From contig CM055101.1 in NCBI GenBank assembly GCA_029204225.1, positions 61,457,340-61,521,339 on the forward strand: a DNA stretch of 64,000 nt. The letters are read 5' to 3'. A program made the translations under genes and the position numbers. Source of the stretch: Diphasiastrum complanatum (lineage: Eukaryota > Streptophyta > Lycopodiopsida > Lycopodiales > Lycopodiaceae). Each line of letters opens with the position of its first letter. Positions within the stretch are counted from its first letter, which is position 1. Positions 1 to 10,200 of this stretch are shown piece after piece. The notes under the pieces are model-generated. The model searched no databases. It saw nothing but the letters and a program-made list of their open reading frames with translations, and was not told the DNA's origin.

Positions 1-2
1 CT

Positions 3-377
3 TTGAGAGTGTTCACTCTAAGAAGGCAAATCTTTCAAAGTTTGCAAAAAAATTTAGAGAGTCCAAATATTTTTGTTTTGAGAGTGAAGGCTTTGAATCA
101 TGAGTTATCTTGCATTGATGAGAGCATTAAGGAAGGAGAGCTTGTTCAAGTTATTCTTAATGGTTTGTTGGATGCTCATGCTAAAATTGTACAAAGTATT
201 TCCATTCAAAAAACTTTGCCAAGTTTGATTGATCTTCAAGAGATCTTGATCAATGAAAAATACAAGCTTCAAGAAGGAGGTGGATCTTCATCAACATCTC
301 AAGAGGAGGCTATGTCCATAAAGGGCAAATTCAAGGGAAAAGGCAAAAGTAAGTGGTCTAATGTCATGTACTTCTAG
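3..377 (+). mobile_element. Ty1/copia gag fragment (UBN2-type)
   Basis: The reading frame resembles the middle of a copia Gag (UBN2 / retrotran_gag type). It has the run of residues around 'LRRQIFQSLQKN', 'VLRVKALNHELS' and 'ELVQVILNGL', which lines up with '[11 protein letters not shown]', '[12 protein letters not shown]' and '[10 protein letters not shown]' in the intact polyprotein at 8224-12237 of this window. The window begins inside the gene, so the 5' part is not seen. The frame stops at 375-377, soon after a basic lysine-rich stretch and before any zinc knuckle, protease or pol domain. It is a truncated relic without a capsid-to-pol continuation. Confidence 0.75.
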
Positions 378-412
378 TACATCAGTGTCTATCAATGCCT
401 TAAAATATCAAT

Positions 413-936
413 TGTAAGCTTTGTAGGCCCAAAAGGAACTATTAACCTTAAAAACAAGGTGGTTCCCTCTTTAGGCCCTTCAAAGTAATTAATAAGGATA
501 ATAGGCCATTAAGGGCCCAATGTAGGCTAAATAATACTTAACAAGGGCTAACTATCCTTTAGGATGGTTATGTTTAGTTAAGTTAGGGGACTTGTCTATA
601 AGTAGGCAAGAGACATCACTTTTGGGATCTTTTGGCTCATTTGCATTTGAGAGAACTAGGAGCTCCATCTCCTCTTCCTCCTTTGTGAATGTGGGCCTTG
701 GGATCTTGATCTTGCTAGGTCTCATGTGTCCCATCACATGAATTCATGTACTCCTCACCCTCTATTATGGAATCCATCTCCTCTTGAGCTTCACTTTGAT
801 ATGAGCTTTGTGGTAGCTTGTGGTTATTCTTCATCTTTGGTTCGCTTCAACATAGGTGTGCTGGTTGCCTCCTTGTCCTAGCTTGCTTGGCTTGGATTGA
901 GAGGTATGTCACATGACATTTGTGGTTTCAGAGCTT
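413..936 (+). mobile_element. probable LTR relic followed by a primer-binding-like site
   Basis: TGGTTTCAGAGCTT at 923-936 differs at one base in its first twelve from the initiator-methionine tRNA primer site TGGTATCAGAGC used by plant LTR elements. The sequence upstream looks like an LTR: it has a TATAAG-type box near 597, no reading frame, and a possible TG start near 413. No second LTR copy was found, so both boundaries are estimates. A chance primer-site match cannot be excluded. Confidence 0.4.
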
Positions 937-1195
937 AAGATCCAATAATCATTTGATTAAACATGAATCTCATTTCATTCGAAGAGTTTATTGCGAGTGT
1001 CTTTCTTGCCATGAGTCAATAAAAAGATAGCACATGGTGTGCTATCTTTTTTATGCCACTACTTGAATGTTTATTAATAAGAATTGTGGTTTGGCACATA
1101 GTTAAAAATCCCATAATGAAATCCCAAAATAAATTTTTTTTAAAGTTAAAAAACATTTTTGGCCTTGTGCTACAAAAAGAAATTTTTTTTTGATA

Positions 1196-1290
1196 GAATC
1201 ACTTGGCATGCTGGCGTGCCAAGTGATTCAAATTTTTTTTTTTTGTGCAGCCCACCACCATAGCACGCCGGCGTGCTAAGGTGGTGGGCT
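1196..1290. repeat. two nested palindromes in the left arm
   Basis: Positions 1196-1229 form a 34-base near-perfect palindrome with the half-site GAATCACTTGGCA. Positions 1249-1290 form a 42-base near-palindrome with arms AGCCCACCACC and GGTGGTGGGCT around the self-complementary core GCACGCCGGCGTGC. Both could extrude as hairpins. Confidence 0.85.
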
Positions 1291-1315
1291 GCCAGGGCAA
1301 AAAAAGAAAAAAGAG

Positions 1316-1317
<2 letters not shown>

Positions 1318-1364
<47 letters not shown>
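1318..1364. repeat. (TA)n microsatellite, left arm
   Basis: Uninterrupted alternating TA, about 23 units. It ends the left inverted arm and matches the tract at 4087-4137 in the right arm. The reading frames across it are low-complexity artefacts. Confidence 0.95.
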
Positions 1365-1365
<1 letters not shown>

Positions 1366-1847
1366 TACTATTTGTGCGCATGTGGTGCGCATGTGTATGG
1401 GTGAACCCGTGCATACACACTTTCTTAACTAAAAATGCTGGGAGAGGGGGATGCATGTATGAGGAAAGTGCATATCCCCATACATTTGCACATTGTGTGC
1501 ATTGAGGGAAGGGCCTCAAAAAGATTCTCCACCCCCTCTCCCACTCACTAAACTCAAATATCTTTCTCTAAATTCAAATATTTGAAGTTTGAAGTTAAGG
1601 TTTTATTTTCTTAACACACTCCAATGTGCTTTAAACTTTAGCTAATAATCTTTATTACATAGCTTTCTTATTTATTTTGAATTACCCATAAATCATGAAC
1701 CAAAAAAATTTGTTGACTATCTTAAAATGTTTTTTTTTTTTCAATCCTTCAAATCCCTAAGCCCAAACTCACTAGCTTTAACTCCTAAATCAGGAGCAAA
1801 AGAGACAATAAAAAGAGAAAAATAGGGGGGGAGGGGAGAGGGGAGAT

Positions 1848-1983
1848 TTGGAATACACGTGCGTGTGTGCGTGTGTGCATGTGTGTGCGCGCGCGTGTTC
1901 GTTGTGTGTGGGTGTGAGCTTCCCCCAACACAAGTATAGAGTCAAGAGTCCTTTTTTCTCCTTCTCTACCTCCTATGGGCCCC

Positions 1984-2047
<64 letters not shown>
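1848..2047. repeat. GT-rich tract and (TC)n microsatellite
   Basis: An imperfect GT/GC alternating tract spans about 1858-1905, and pure TC repeats run from about 1987 to 2047. Apparent coding frames here encode only cysteine/valine or serine/leucine repeats and are not genes. Confidence 0.9.
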
Positions 2048-2052
<5 letters not shown>

Positions 2053-2445
2053 CAGGCTGACCAACCACCCATAGAGGGAGGGAGATCCCTCCATGCCCCT
2101 AAAAAGTAATTAAGAAGGTTAAAATGTGTGTGTGTAGATATATAAAACAAGGGAGTGCCTCCATTCCATTAAAAATAAATATGTCAATATATACCCCCTC
2201 ACACACACACACATTTTCTTAAATGTAAAACACCTCCCCTTTAAAAGGTAAATCCCTCATAAAAAAATATGAACGTAGACCCTCTTAAAAATGTGAACTC
2301 CTACTCCCCATGAAACAAAAAAGTGAAGGGGCTTTTTGGCTTCCCATAAACTAAGTTTTATTTTTTGAAAAAAGGAGACAAAAAAAAGTCTCCATTAAGA
2401 GAAACCCTTCCCCCTTTCAAAAAAAAAAAACCCCACCCACCCATC

Positions 2446-2514
2446 TCCCCCGAGCACTTAAACTATCGGCGTCTTGCCCAAACAACTTGCTCTTAACCAT
2501 TAGGGAGCACACCC
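2446..2514 (-). repeat. tRNA-derived (SINE-head-like) relic
   Basis: On the minus strand the stretch CTAATGGTTAAGAGC resembles a tRNA A box, and about 35 bases on, ATAGTTTAAGTGCTC resembles a decayed B box. This is the arrangement of a tRNA-derived SINE head. No poly(A) tail is present on the expected side and no cloverleaf closes cleanly, so it is not a functional tRNA gene. Confidence 0.3.
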
Positions 2515-3421
2515 ACACTCCGTCCACCCCATATGTTCCCCCATTTTCCTGTCAGTCCACCTAAAAAAACATAGCCCGTGGAAGTTGTAGCATGTGTCAC
2601 ACAACAAAGAGACACAGTTCATGGCAAAGCAAACAACAAGGTATTTGCTTCACTTTGTATATCGACTTAATGGTTTGTCATGTTTTATTAGCATGCATCT
2701 TTATGTTTATAAACAATACTCACAATTTCCATTGTTACAACACATTATGTTAAAAAATATTACATATTTTTTAAATAGACCTGATAAAAATTACATTTTA
2801 GTCACGTCATGTTGCATATTCTTTTATTTGTTATTTGTAGATTGGATTTTGTATGTCATCTAATAACAGTTGGCCACCTGTGTGTTTGTGCAGATGGTGA
2901 ACTTGATGGTGAATTATCGTCAATTTTTCGTGGAGTTTAGGGAGCTGCTTGGTGATGGAGAGCATATCTTTTGCAGCACATCCATTTGGTTGTTAGAGCT
3001 GTATATTTGTTGTTTGATCAGTGAAGAGAGTATCATTGGCGCATATCCACGGAGATTTCGTTTGCTCTTAAACGTAGATTTGCTACTTAGTAATTTATGA
3101 TATGTTTATAGGAATGGCAGCACTATTAGTGCGTCTGCCTTTGAGGCAATATATATTAGATAGCTGGCGTATAGCCAGACAATGGTATTATATTTAAGCA
3201 ATGACATTTCTACCATGTGTTGAAATTGGTTGAAAATATATATTTGGACTATTTAGAATGTCTCTTAACCAAAAATGTTATGGGATTCTTTCGATTGTTA
3301 TGGCTGTCCGATAAGAGTTCAATTTAAATTTCATACTGTACGCGAGTGAATTTGGATATTTTTTGTGTATGATATATTTCAAAATTTTGTAAAACCTAAT
3401 CTTTGTCCAAGATTTTGACAA

Positions 3422-3738
3422 ACAAAATGCACAAATGTGCACACACACATACACAAACACACTTGCATGCACACAAACATAAACATACAATTGTAAACAC
3501 ATACATATGCACGCATATATACACAAATCAAATATGCACACACAGACACATCAAATATGAACCCCCACACACACCCATCACATACAAACCTAAAAGAAAA
3601 CATCCTCACATATGCACACAAACACACATACATATCACATGCATGAACAACATATTCACTTTGAACTGTGAGCCACCTGTTAATAGACATTTGCAAACAC
3701 ATGCATATAAAATATGCACACACACACACACACACTTT
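3422..3738. repeat. CA-rich degenerate simple repeat
   Basis: About 320 bases dominated by CACA, CATA and CAAA on the plus strand, ending in a pure (CA)n run at about 3716-3734. Long frames on both strands here are compositional. Confidence 0.9.
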
Positions 3739-4080
3739 GAATAGTAGGTCACCCGCCAACGATGGGCTTAACATATTACTTTGGATAGTGGGCCACCCGT
3801 AAATGACCATCAACTTTCTTCCTAAACCATCAGCCACCATCCAAATCATCGGCCATCATCCAGATCGTCGGCCGCCCATCAATGATGAGCATACCCACTT
3901 TCGACCCAAACTGTTGACCTTCGACCTTCGACCCAAACCGTTGACCTTCGACCCAATCCATCATCCGTAACCCAAATTGTCAGCCGCCCATCATCGACGG
4001 GCTTACCCACCATTTAGACCGCCCAGCACCCAGATCGTCGGTCGCCCACGTCAGCCTAGATCGTCGGCCGTCCTCGATCG
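3739..4080. repeat. degenerate minisatellite, GC-richer
   Basis: Variants of GATCGTCGGCCGCCCATC, GGGCCACCCGTAAATGACC and TTGACCTTCGACCCAA recur many times with irregular spacing. The tract lies directly inside the right arm of the foldback element and is clearly richer in G+C and CpG than its surroundings. Confidence 0.65.
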
Positions 4081-4084
4081 TCCA

Positions 4085-4086
<2 letters not shown>

Positions 4087-4139
<53 letters not shown>

Positions 4140-4395
4140 TTGTGTGTAGCCCACCAATGATAGCATGCCGACGTATGGTGGTAGGCTACTAGGGCAATTT
4201 TTTTTTCTTGCCCTTTCCAGAGTCACCTTAGCACGCCGGCGTGCTATGGTGGTGGACTGCACACAAATTTTTTTTTTTTGCCCTGGCAGCCCACCACCTT
4301 AGCACTCCGGCGTGCTATGGTGGTGGGCTGCACAATTTTTATTTATTTATTTATTTTCTGAATCACTTGGCATGCCGACGTGCCAAGTGATTGTC
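4087..4395. repeat. right arm: (TA)n plus four palindromes
   Basis: After (TA)n at 4087-4137 come three successive copies of the CCACCACC-TAGCACGCCGGCGTGCTA-GGTGGTGG type palindrome: a degenerate one near 4148-4190, one near 4211-4260 and one near 4287-4331. The CACTTGGCATGCCGACGTGCCAAGTG palindrome follows at about 4364-4393. The left arm holds only one copy of the CCGG-centred palindrome, so it has been amplified in this arm. Confidence 0.8.
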
Positions 4396-4632
4396 AAAAA
4401 TTTTAACTATGTGCCAAACCACAATTCTTATTAATAAACATTCAAGTAGTGGCATAAAGATGATAGCACACCATGTGCTATCTTTTTATTGACTCATAGC
4501 AAGAAAGAAATTCACAAACTCGCAAGAATGTCAAAACCCCACAAAGGCCTTGCCACAAGTTTCTTGAATAAAAATGTGATTATCTAAGATTGAATGTAAA
4601 TAAGTTAGCAATTCTCAAACAATAGCTATCTT

Positions 4633-4704
4633 GGAATCGTGGCATAATGGTTAACATTTTGTTTTCTTTTCGCAACGATTGAAATTTGATTCAAAGTGTG
4701 TGCA
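4633..4704 (+). repeat. tRNA-Arg-like relic (possible SINE head)
   Basis: CGTGGCATAATGGTTAA matches a tRNA D-loop/A-box region of the GTGGC-TAATGG-TAA kind. About 33 bases later GAAATTTGATTCAAAG sits where the T-loop/B box should be. The anticodon and acceptor stems do not pair well, so I read it as a decayed tRNA pseudogene or SINE head. Confidence 0.35.
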
Positions 4705-5071
4705 GGAGTGACAACAATAGAGAACAAATAAGAAATGAATTTGTGAAAACAAATGGATAACTTTGTCTATTGATAGTTGTTGGTGATGAGATTGGTGTGT
4801 CATCCAGGTTGGGAGCCTAAAAGAGAGACATAATTTTTTTGCTATTAATCACTTACATATAGAGGTGCATTCAAAGCGTGGTCATGCTTGCAAGGAAAAA
4901 AAAGAAAATAAATCTTTCACTAAACGAACGAGTTCTTGCAATAAAGTCCTTAGCAATTTGGGAAAGCTTTTTGTGTGCACACACTTCTAAACTCTGAAAG
5001 AGCTCATCTCTCATCTTGATCGAGAAGGGTGGAATGAGGGTGCATGGAGTTCACAACCTCATCAAACAAGT
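4705..5071. other. no recognisable gene
   Basis: AT-rich sequence without a coherent coding frame, splice pattern or repeat that I can identify. Confidence 0.5.
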
Positions 5072-5459
5072 GATCCAAAGGCTTCCATCCATATTCATTT
5101 GATTGTAAAATATTCTAAGCCTTGTGGATGGTCTATGAGCACCCTATCATTTACTATAAAAATATCAACAAATAGACCCAAAAGCCTCCATCCATATTCA
5201 TTTGATTGTGAAGTATTCTAAGTCTTGTGGATGGTTGTATGAGCACCTTATCATTTATTATAAAAAAAATCAAGGAATAGATCCAAAAGCCTCCATCCAT
5301 ATTTCATTTGATTGTGAGATATTCTAAGCTTTGTGCATGGTTGTATGAGCACCTTATCATTTACTATAATTAAATCACTAAATAGATCCAAAAGGCTCCA
5401 TCCATTTTCATTTGATTGTGAAATGTTCTAAGCCTTCTAGATGGTCGTATGAGTACCCG
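5072..5459. repeat. four tandem copies of a ~104-bp unit
   Basis: Units start at about 5072, 5175, 5280 and 5385. Each contains GATCCAAAAGCCTCCATCC, TTCATTTGATTGTGA, a TATTCTAAG block, GATGGTTGTATGAGCACC and TTATCATTTACTATAA. Neighbouring copies differ by scattered substitutions and one- to two-base indels. No frame is conserved through the units. It is a short minisatellite about 0.5 kb upstream of the galactosyltransferase promoter region. Confidence 0.9.
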
Positions 5460-5960
5460 AAGGGCTCTTTTTCACTTGGCCTATTCACCCATGTAAAGTG
5501 ACGTCAAATGGAAGAATGGATGTTTGCTCAGGTGAACGTGTTTTGCAAAAAAGGCTAGAACGGGCCACCCCACACACTTCTCAAGCGTATGGGTGACGGG
5601 CTCTATCCAATAGCTAAAATCTAGCTTTTGCAAAAGTCTTTTTCACTCGAGCAACCATCTATTGTTACACACTTCCTGGGTGAATGGGTGACATGAAAAA
5701 ACACCCTAAGTGGCACTTCTTGGGTGAGCGGGTGACATGGAAAGACACTGAAGATAGGATTAGTCTTCCAAACCCTAATTTCATGCAAAATAAAATGTGG
5801 TCAACTTTTGTTCTTGGGGTTGGTATAAGTGGTGGGTAGAGAGAGCGATGTTAAGTTTGTCGGGGTATGCACGCTATTCATGGAACTACAACACAAACAC
5901 GTTCCTAGGAACCATTCTCTCTCTCTATTGAAGCAAAAAGCCGCCTGCTCTCGCCTTTTC

Positions 5961-5967
5961 TATTTAA
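5961..5967 (+). promoter_or_regulatory. candidate TATA box of the galactosyltransferase gene
   Basis: TATTTAA lies in a CT-rich region (CTCTCTCTC at 5922-5930, then pyrimidine-rich stretches to 6110) typical of plant 5' leaders. A start site about 30 bases downstream, near 5995, would give a leader running to the donor at 6116. Inference only. Confidence 0.4.
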
Positions 5968-5994
5968 CCAAAAAGCTTTGCTCGCTTTTTACTC

Positions 5995-7224
5995 TTTTTC
6001 GCTTTCTCTCGTCGTTCTCGCTTCCAGACAATTATTTGTGTTCGGCTTTTCTTCCCCGATGCAGCTCAGATTTCCTCCCTGGTCGATGCTCTCTCTCCCA
6101 TTTCTTTCGAACGGGGTATGTTTTTGCACTCAATTGCTTATTTTGCCTCGTTGCTTGCTGCTTGCTTTTGACTTCACAATCTTTATCGGTTTCAAATCTT
6201 GTCTATTATCTACATGATTTTCCAACCTCGTCACTATGTTAGTAGATGCGTTGGAGTTATCATTCTTTTGTTGCGAGTTTGAAGTATTGTGGTTAGGATT
6301 GCTGGGAAGTATTCTTCTTGTTCTGCTTGAGGTTTAGCTTTTCTGGTTATGATTGCAATGCGGTTAGGCTGTTATTCTTTCATTGCCAGTTTGAAATCTG
6401 GTGCTCAGAAGCTCGGGTTCAGTTTTTATTATTAGGATTGCAAATGTTGAAATGAAAAATTTGCGTCAGCGTAAGCTTACAGAGGGTGTTCAAACTTTCT
6501 TGAACTTTGAGACTTCAGAAGCTTCACGTCGATTCAATTTTCCATTATCATAGCCTGATTTCGATACCAGGAGGCTCAAGAACTTGGAAGGACCGCAGGT
6601 AACTCATAGGTTTTGGTCCAAAATGGTTCAAATCCTTTTTGGTAACTTGTTGAACTGACATACCGCGCAAATTTGTCTGTTTTTCGCTTGGATTTGATTG
6701 TTTCTTCAACGTATGCTTGAGTCGGAGTTATTCTGTCATCCGTGGTAAGCTTCATGGTTAAAGCAGTTTTCTGCTCTCGAGACATCTTTTATTGCGATAT
6801 TTATATGTAGATAGAACAAGGTTTCCCTCAGACGCTGGTACATCAGTACATGTCATTTTTTTGCTTTGTTGCAGGAAACGTGACGCGATTAAACACGCCT
6901 TCCATCCTGAACGTGCAATGCTCACAACAAATATGATTTTTCCATTGCCCTATTACTTCAGGTTTTCATCGAAAATCTGACTTTGAAAGCTCACCTCAGT
7001 TTTGAACGACTTGCCTGGCCAAAGAGAAAACCTCCATGTAAAGTGTCTCCAACTACCATCTCATGGTGTGCAATATTATCCTTATTAGTTTTTGGAATCT
7101 AGCTAGCATGAGCGTTTTAGCCTGGTTTATATTCTAACCATCTGATTTATGATCTAGGTAACAATGCATATGTGAATGTTGTTGTATGGTTACAGTTTGC
7201 AGGAATTGACGCCAATCTACAGCG
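5995..7224 (+). other. 5' leader with probable leader intron
   Basis: A pyrimidine-rich exon is followed by ACGGG|GTATG, a good donor at 6116. The last leader exon begins after TTTGCAG at 7202 and runs 22 bases to the ATG at 7225. A single leader intron of about 1.1 kb is the simplest reading. Additional leader exons are possible, for example after TTGTTGCAG near 6876. The 137-codon frame at 5829-6242 covers this leader and looks non-coding. Confidence 0.45.
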
Positions 7225-10200
7225 ATGCGAGGAAGGTCTGTTGGTGGTATCTCCACTCAATGGGTAGTACTACTCTGTGTAGCATGCTTTTATTTGGGAA
7301 TGCTTCTCACCAACAGGTAATACTTGGCATACCCCGCTAGCCAGCTATGGAGTTATGCTAGAGTTTTTCAAGAGCATTACTGTTCTCTTTCCTGTGAACA
7401 AAGTTCTTATTGCCAACACAGCTCATCTTAAAGTCCTACACAGGTCCCACACCCTACATCTTCCCTCCCAAAAATCCAGGCTCAAAACAACTCCATGCAC
7501 CAAATCTAGTCCTCCTCACTTGAGACTCTCTTCCATACAAAATTCTTAAAACAAACATGATCTTCTGTCTTTTGTGAAAAGTACAGTACTAAGGACCATA
7601 AATGGATCTTTGAATGATCCACAAGGTGATTGTATGCTTGTTAAACAATCTATCAGAAACTAGTCATCAGAAAACAAGATCTAGTTTAGCAGCTTGATAG
7701 GAAACAAGTAGAGACAATCAAAGCATTGATCAAATAGTCTAATCCAACTCCACACGTGTGGAAATAAGTCTGTAGTACGGCCTGTAGACAGTGTTTACAA
7801 AGTGCCAAAGCTGGGTTTCATCGGAAAAATAGAGTAATCACCATACAATGAGAGGAAACTCGAGTTTCTCCTTGAGGCTCCAAAAGTTTCTATCTTCTCA
7901 CTATGGAGAATGGAAATACATAGTAAAACACACTTCCTTTGCAAAGTTAGGTGAAAATCCAGCATGTAATAAGGAAGTAGACTCCACTTTCTTGCCCTAA
8001 TGTGAAAACCCTAGTCTAGATCCAAGAGTCATGCTTGGTAGGTGCATGGTAAGTACAAATCTCATCATAAATCATGGTCTAGATCCTACAAAGTAGGAAT
8101 CACTACCAAATAGACACAACCACTCCTCTTGACTCGTGGTAACCTACTTTAGGTGTGTATGTACAAGTGGCACTTTGGCCATTCAGGTAACCAACAAACA
8201 ATATTGACAAAATGTACAATATTCTACATGGCTAGATTTGCCAATGTAGGCAATTTTTCACACTCCTCCTCAAATCTAGCCTTGGAGATCACAATGCTTT
8301 TATCAATAACTCCAATTGAAGATCTAAGCTTGACAAATGAATCTTTAGGTAAAGGTTTAGTAAACAAATCAGCGAAGCAACTTGATGATGGCACGTGTTG
8401 GAGCTTGATCTCTTTAGCTTGCACTTTTTCCCTCACGAAATGATGAGCAATTTCGATGTGTTTGCTCCTTGCATGGAATGTAGGATTAGTTGCAAGTGAT
8501 TGGGCTGATTGGTTGTCACAATAGATGATAGGGATCTCCTCCTCCATGACATGAAGCTCCACCAATAGCCTTTTGAGCCACAAGACCTCCTTGCATGTTG
8601 ATGTCAAGGCCTTGTATTCGGATTCTGTGGAAGATAGGGAGATGGTATCTTGCTTTTTGGAAAGCCATGATACTACTCCATCACATAGAAAGGTGGCAAA
8701 GGCACTTGTTGATCTTCTATCCACTTTGTCACCTGCAAAATCCGAGTCACTATAGGCTCTTAAGCCAAGATTAGTTCCTCTATACAAAATACCAAAATTC
8801 TTAGTGAATGAAATGTATCTAAGAACTCTTTTGGCCATCTTCCAATGTGAAACTAGAGGACTTTGCATGAATTGGCTTAACTTTCCAACACTATAACTAA
8901 GATCAGGTCTAGTTATAGTTAAATAGATCAAGGAGCCAATAAGCCTTCTATATAATGTGATGTCCTCAAAGGATGCTTCATCACAACCAATAGATGCTTT
9001 TACATGTTGCTCCATTGGTGTCTCAATGCCTTTACAATTCTTCATTCCAAATCTATCTAGGATGGATGTAGCATATTTAGATTGACAAATGAAGCTAAAA
9101 TCACATCCTCTAATAACCTCTATTCCAAGAATGAAGCTCAATAGGCCGAGATCTACCATCTTAAACTCTTTTGCTAAAGCAATTTTTACATCTCTAATTC
9201 CATCTAGATCATTACCACTCAAGATAATGTCATCTACATACAAAACAAGAATAATGATCATGCCATCATGAAAACTTATATACAATGATGGATTATAGGC
9301 ACTCATTACAAAATTGATGGAAATGAGAAAAGAGTTTAGCCTAGAGTACCATGCTCTAGGTGCTTGCTTGAGCCCATAAAGGCTCTTCTTCAAAAAACAC
9401 ACCTTTCCTTCATGCTTTGCCTTGATGAAGCCCTCGGGTTGCCTCATGTAGATCTCTTCCTCCAAATAACCATTTAGGAATGCATTTGTGAAGTCAAGTT
9501 GGAATAGCTCCCAATTGAAGGTTGTAGCAAGACTAATGATCAACCTGATAGTAACAAGCTTAGCCACAGGAGCCAAAGTCTCATCATAGTCAATGCCTTT
9601 GGTTTGTAAAAAACCTTTGGCAACAAGCCTAGCTTTATGCTTGCTTATTGATCCATCTTGATTATACTTCAATCTAAACACCCACTTGCAATCAAGAGGT
9701 TTCTTCCCTTGAGGAAGATTCACAAGATCCCAAGTATGATTCTCAATAAGAGCATCATACTCTACTTGCATAGCATCCATCCAACTTTTAGACTTACAAG
9801 CATCTTCATAGCATGTTGGCTCATCTAACATTGAAGTAAGAAAGGTGTAAGATGTGAAAGATGATGAGCCTTCCCTTTGATCACCTTGACCATCATAGGT
9901 GAGCCTCAATGGCTCGCATCTTGCCCTTGTAGATCTTCTTGGAGTTCTTGGAGTTCTTGCATCTTGAGATGGATCCTCAAGTTCTTCTTCACTTGGAAGC
10001 TCCTCCTCCATCCTAGCATGATCCTTGGCATCAAGATGATTAGTAGCATTATCATCCAAATCACAAGCATGTCCTTCATCAAAAATAACATCCCTACTCA
10101 CTATCACCTTGCTAGTGATGGGATTGAAGACTCTATAACCTTTGCTATTCTCACCATATCCCACAAAGATGCCTTTGATGGATGTTGCATCATCCTTCCT

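Larger units (their letters stand above)
985..4525. mobile_element. foldback-like element with long inverted arms
   Basis: The arm at about 985-1365 is repeated in reverse complement at about 4087-4525. Reading inward, both arms carry a TTGCGAGT-like start, CTTTCTTGCC/T ATGAGTCAAT, a short palindrome around GATAGCACA(C/T), the stretch ATGCCACTACTTGAATG, the palindrome built on CACTTGGCATGC, the palindrome built on GCACGCCGGCGTGC, and then a (TA)n tract. The interior holds GT, CT and CA microsatellites, degenerate minisatellite DNA and no recognisable transposase. Paired arms and missing coding capacity fit a foldback or long-TIR non-autonomous DNA transposon. No target-site duplication was established. 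Confidence 0.6.

Noticed and set aside
1245-2060. Frames through TA, CT and GT tracts
   Set aside because: They encode only Tyr-Ile, Ser-Leu or Cys-Val repeats, which come from the microsatellites.
3278-3849. Minus-strand Cys/Val/Tyr-rich frame of 156 codons
   Set aside because: It covers the CA-rich simple repeat and has no family features.
5072-5459. A CRISPR array
   Set aside because: Units are contiguous 104-bp copies without unique spacers, and the DNA is from a plant nucleus.
5829-6242. 137-codon frame upstream of the galactosyltransferase exon
   Set aside because: It spans the pyrimidine-rich leader and a splice donor, has no domain, and a second overlapping frame is equally open. 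Low-complexity CT composition explains it.
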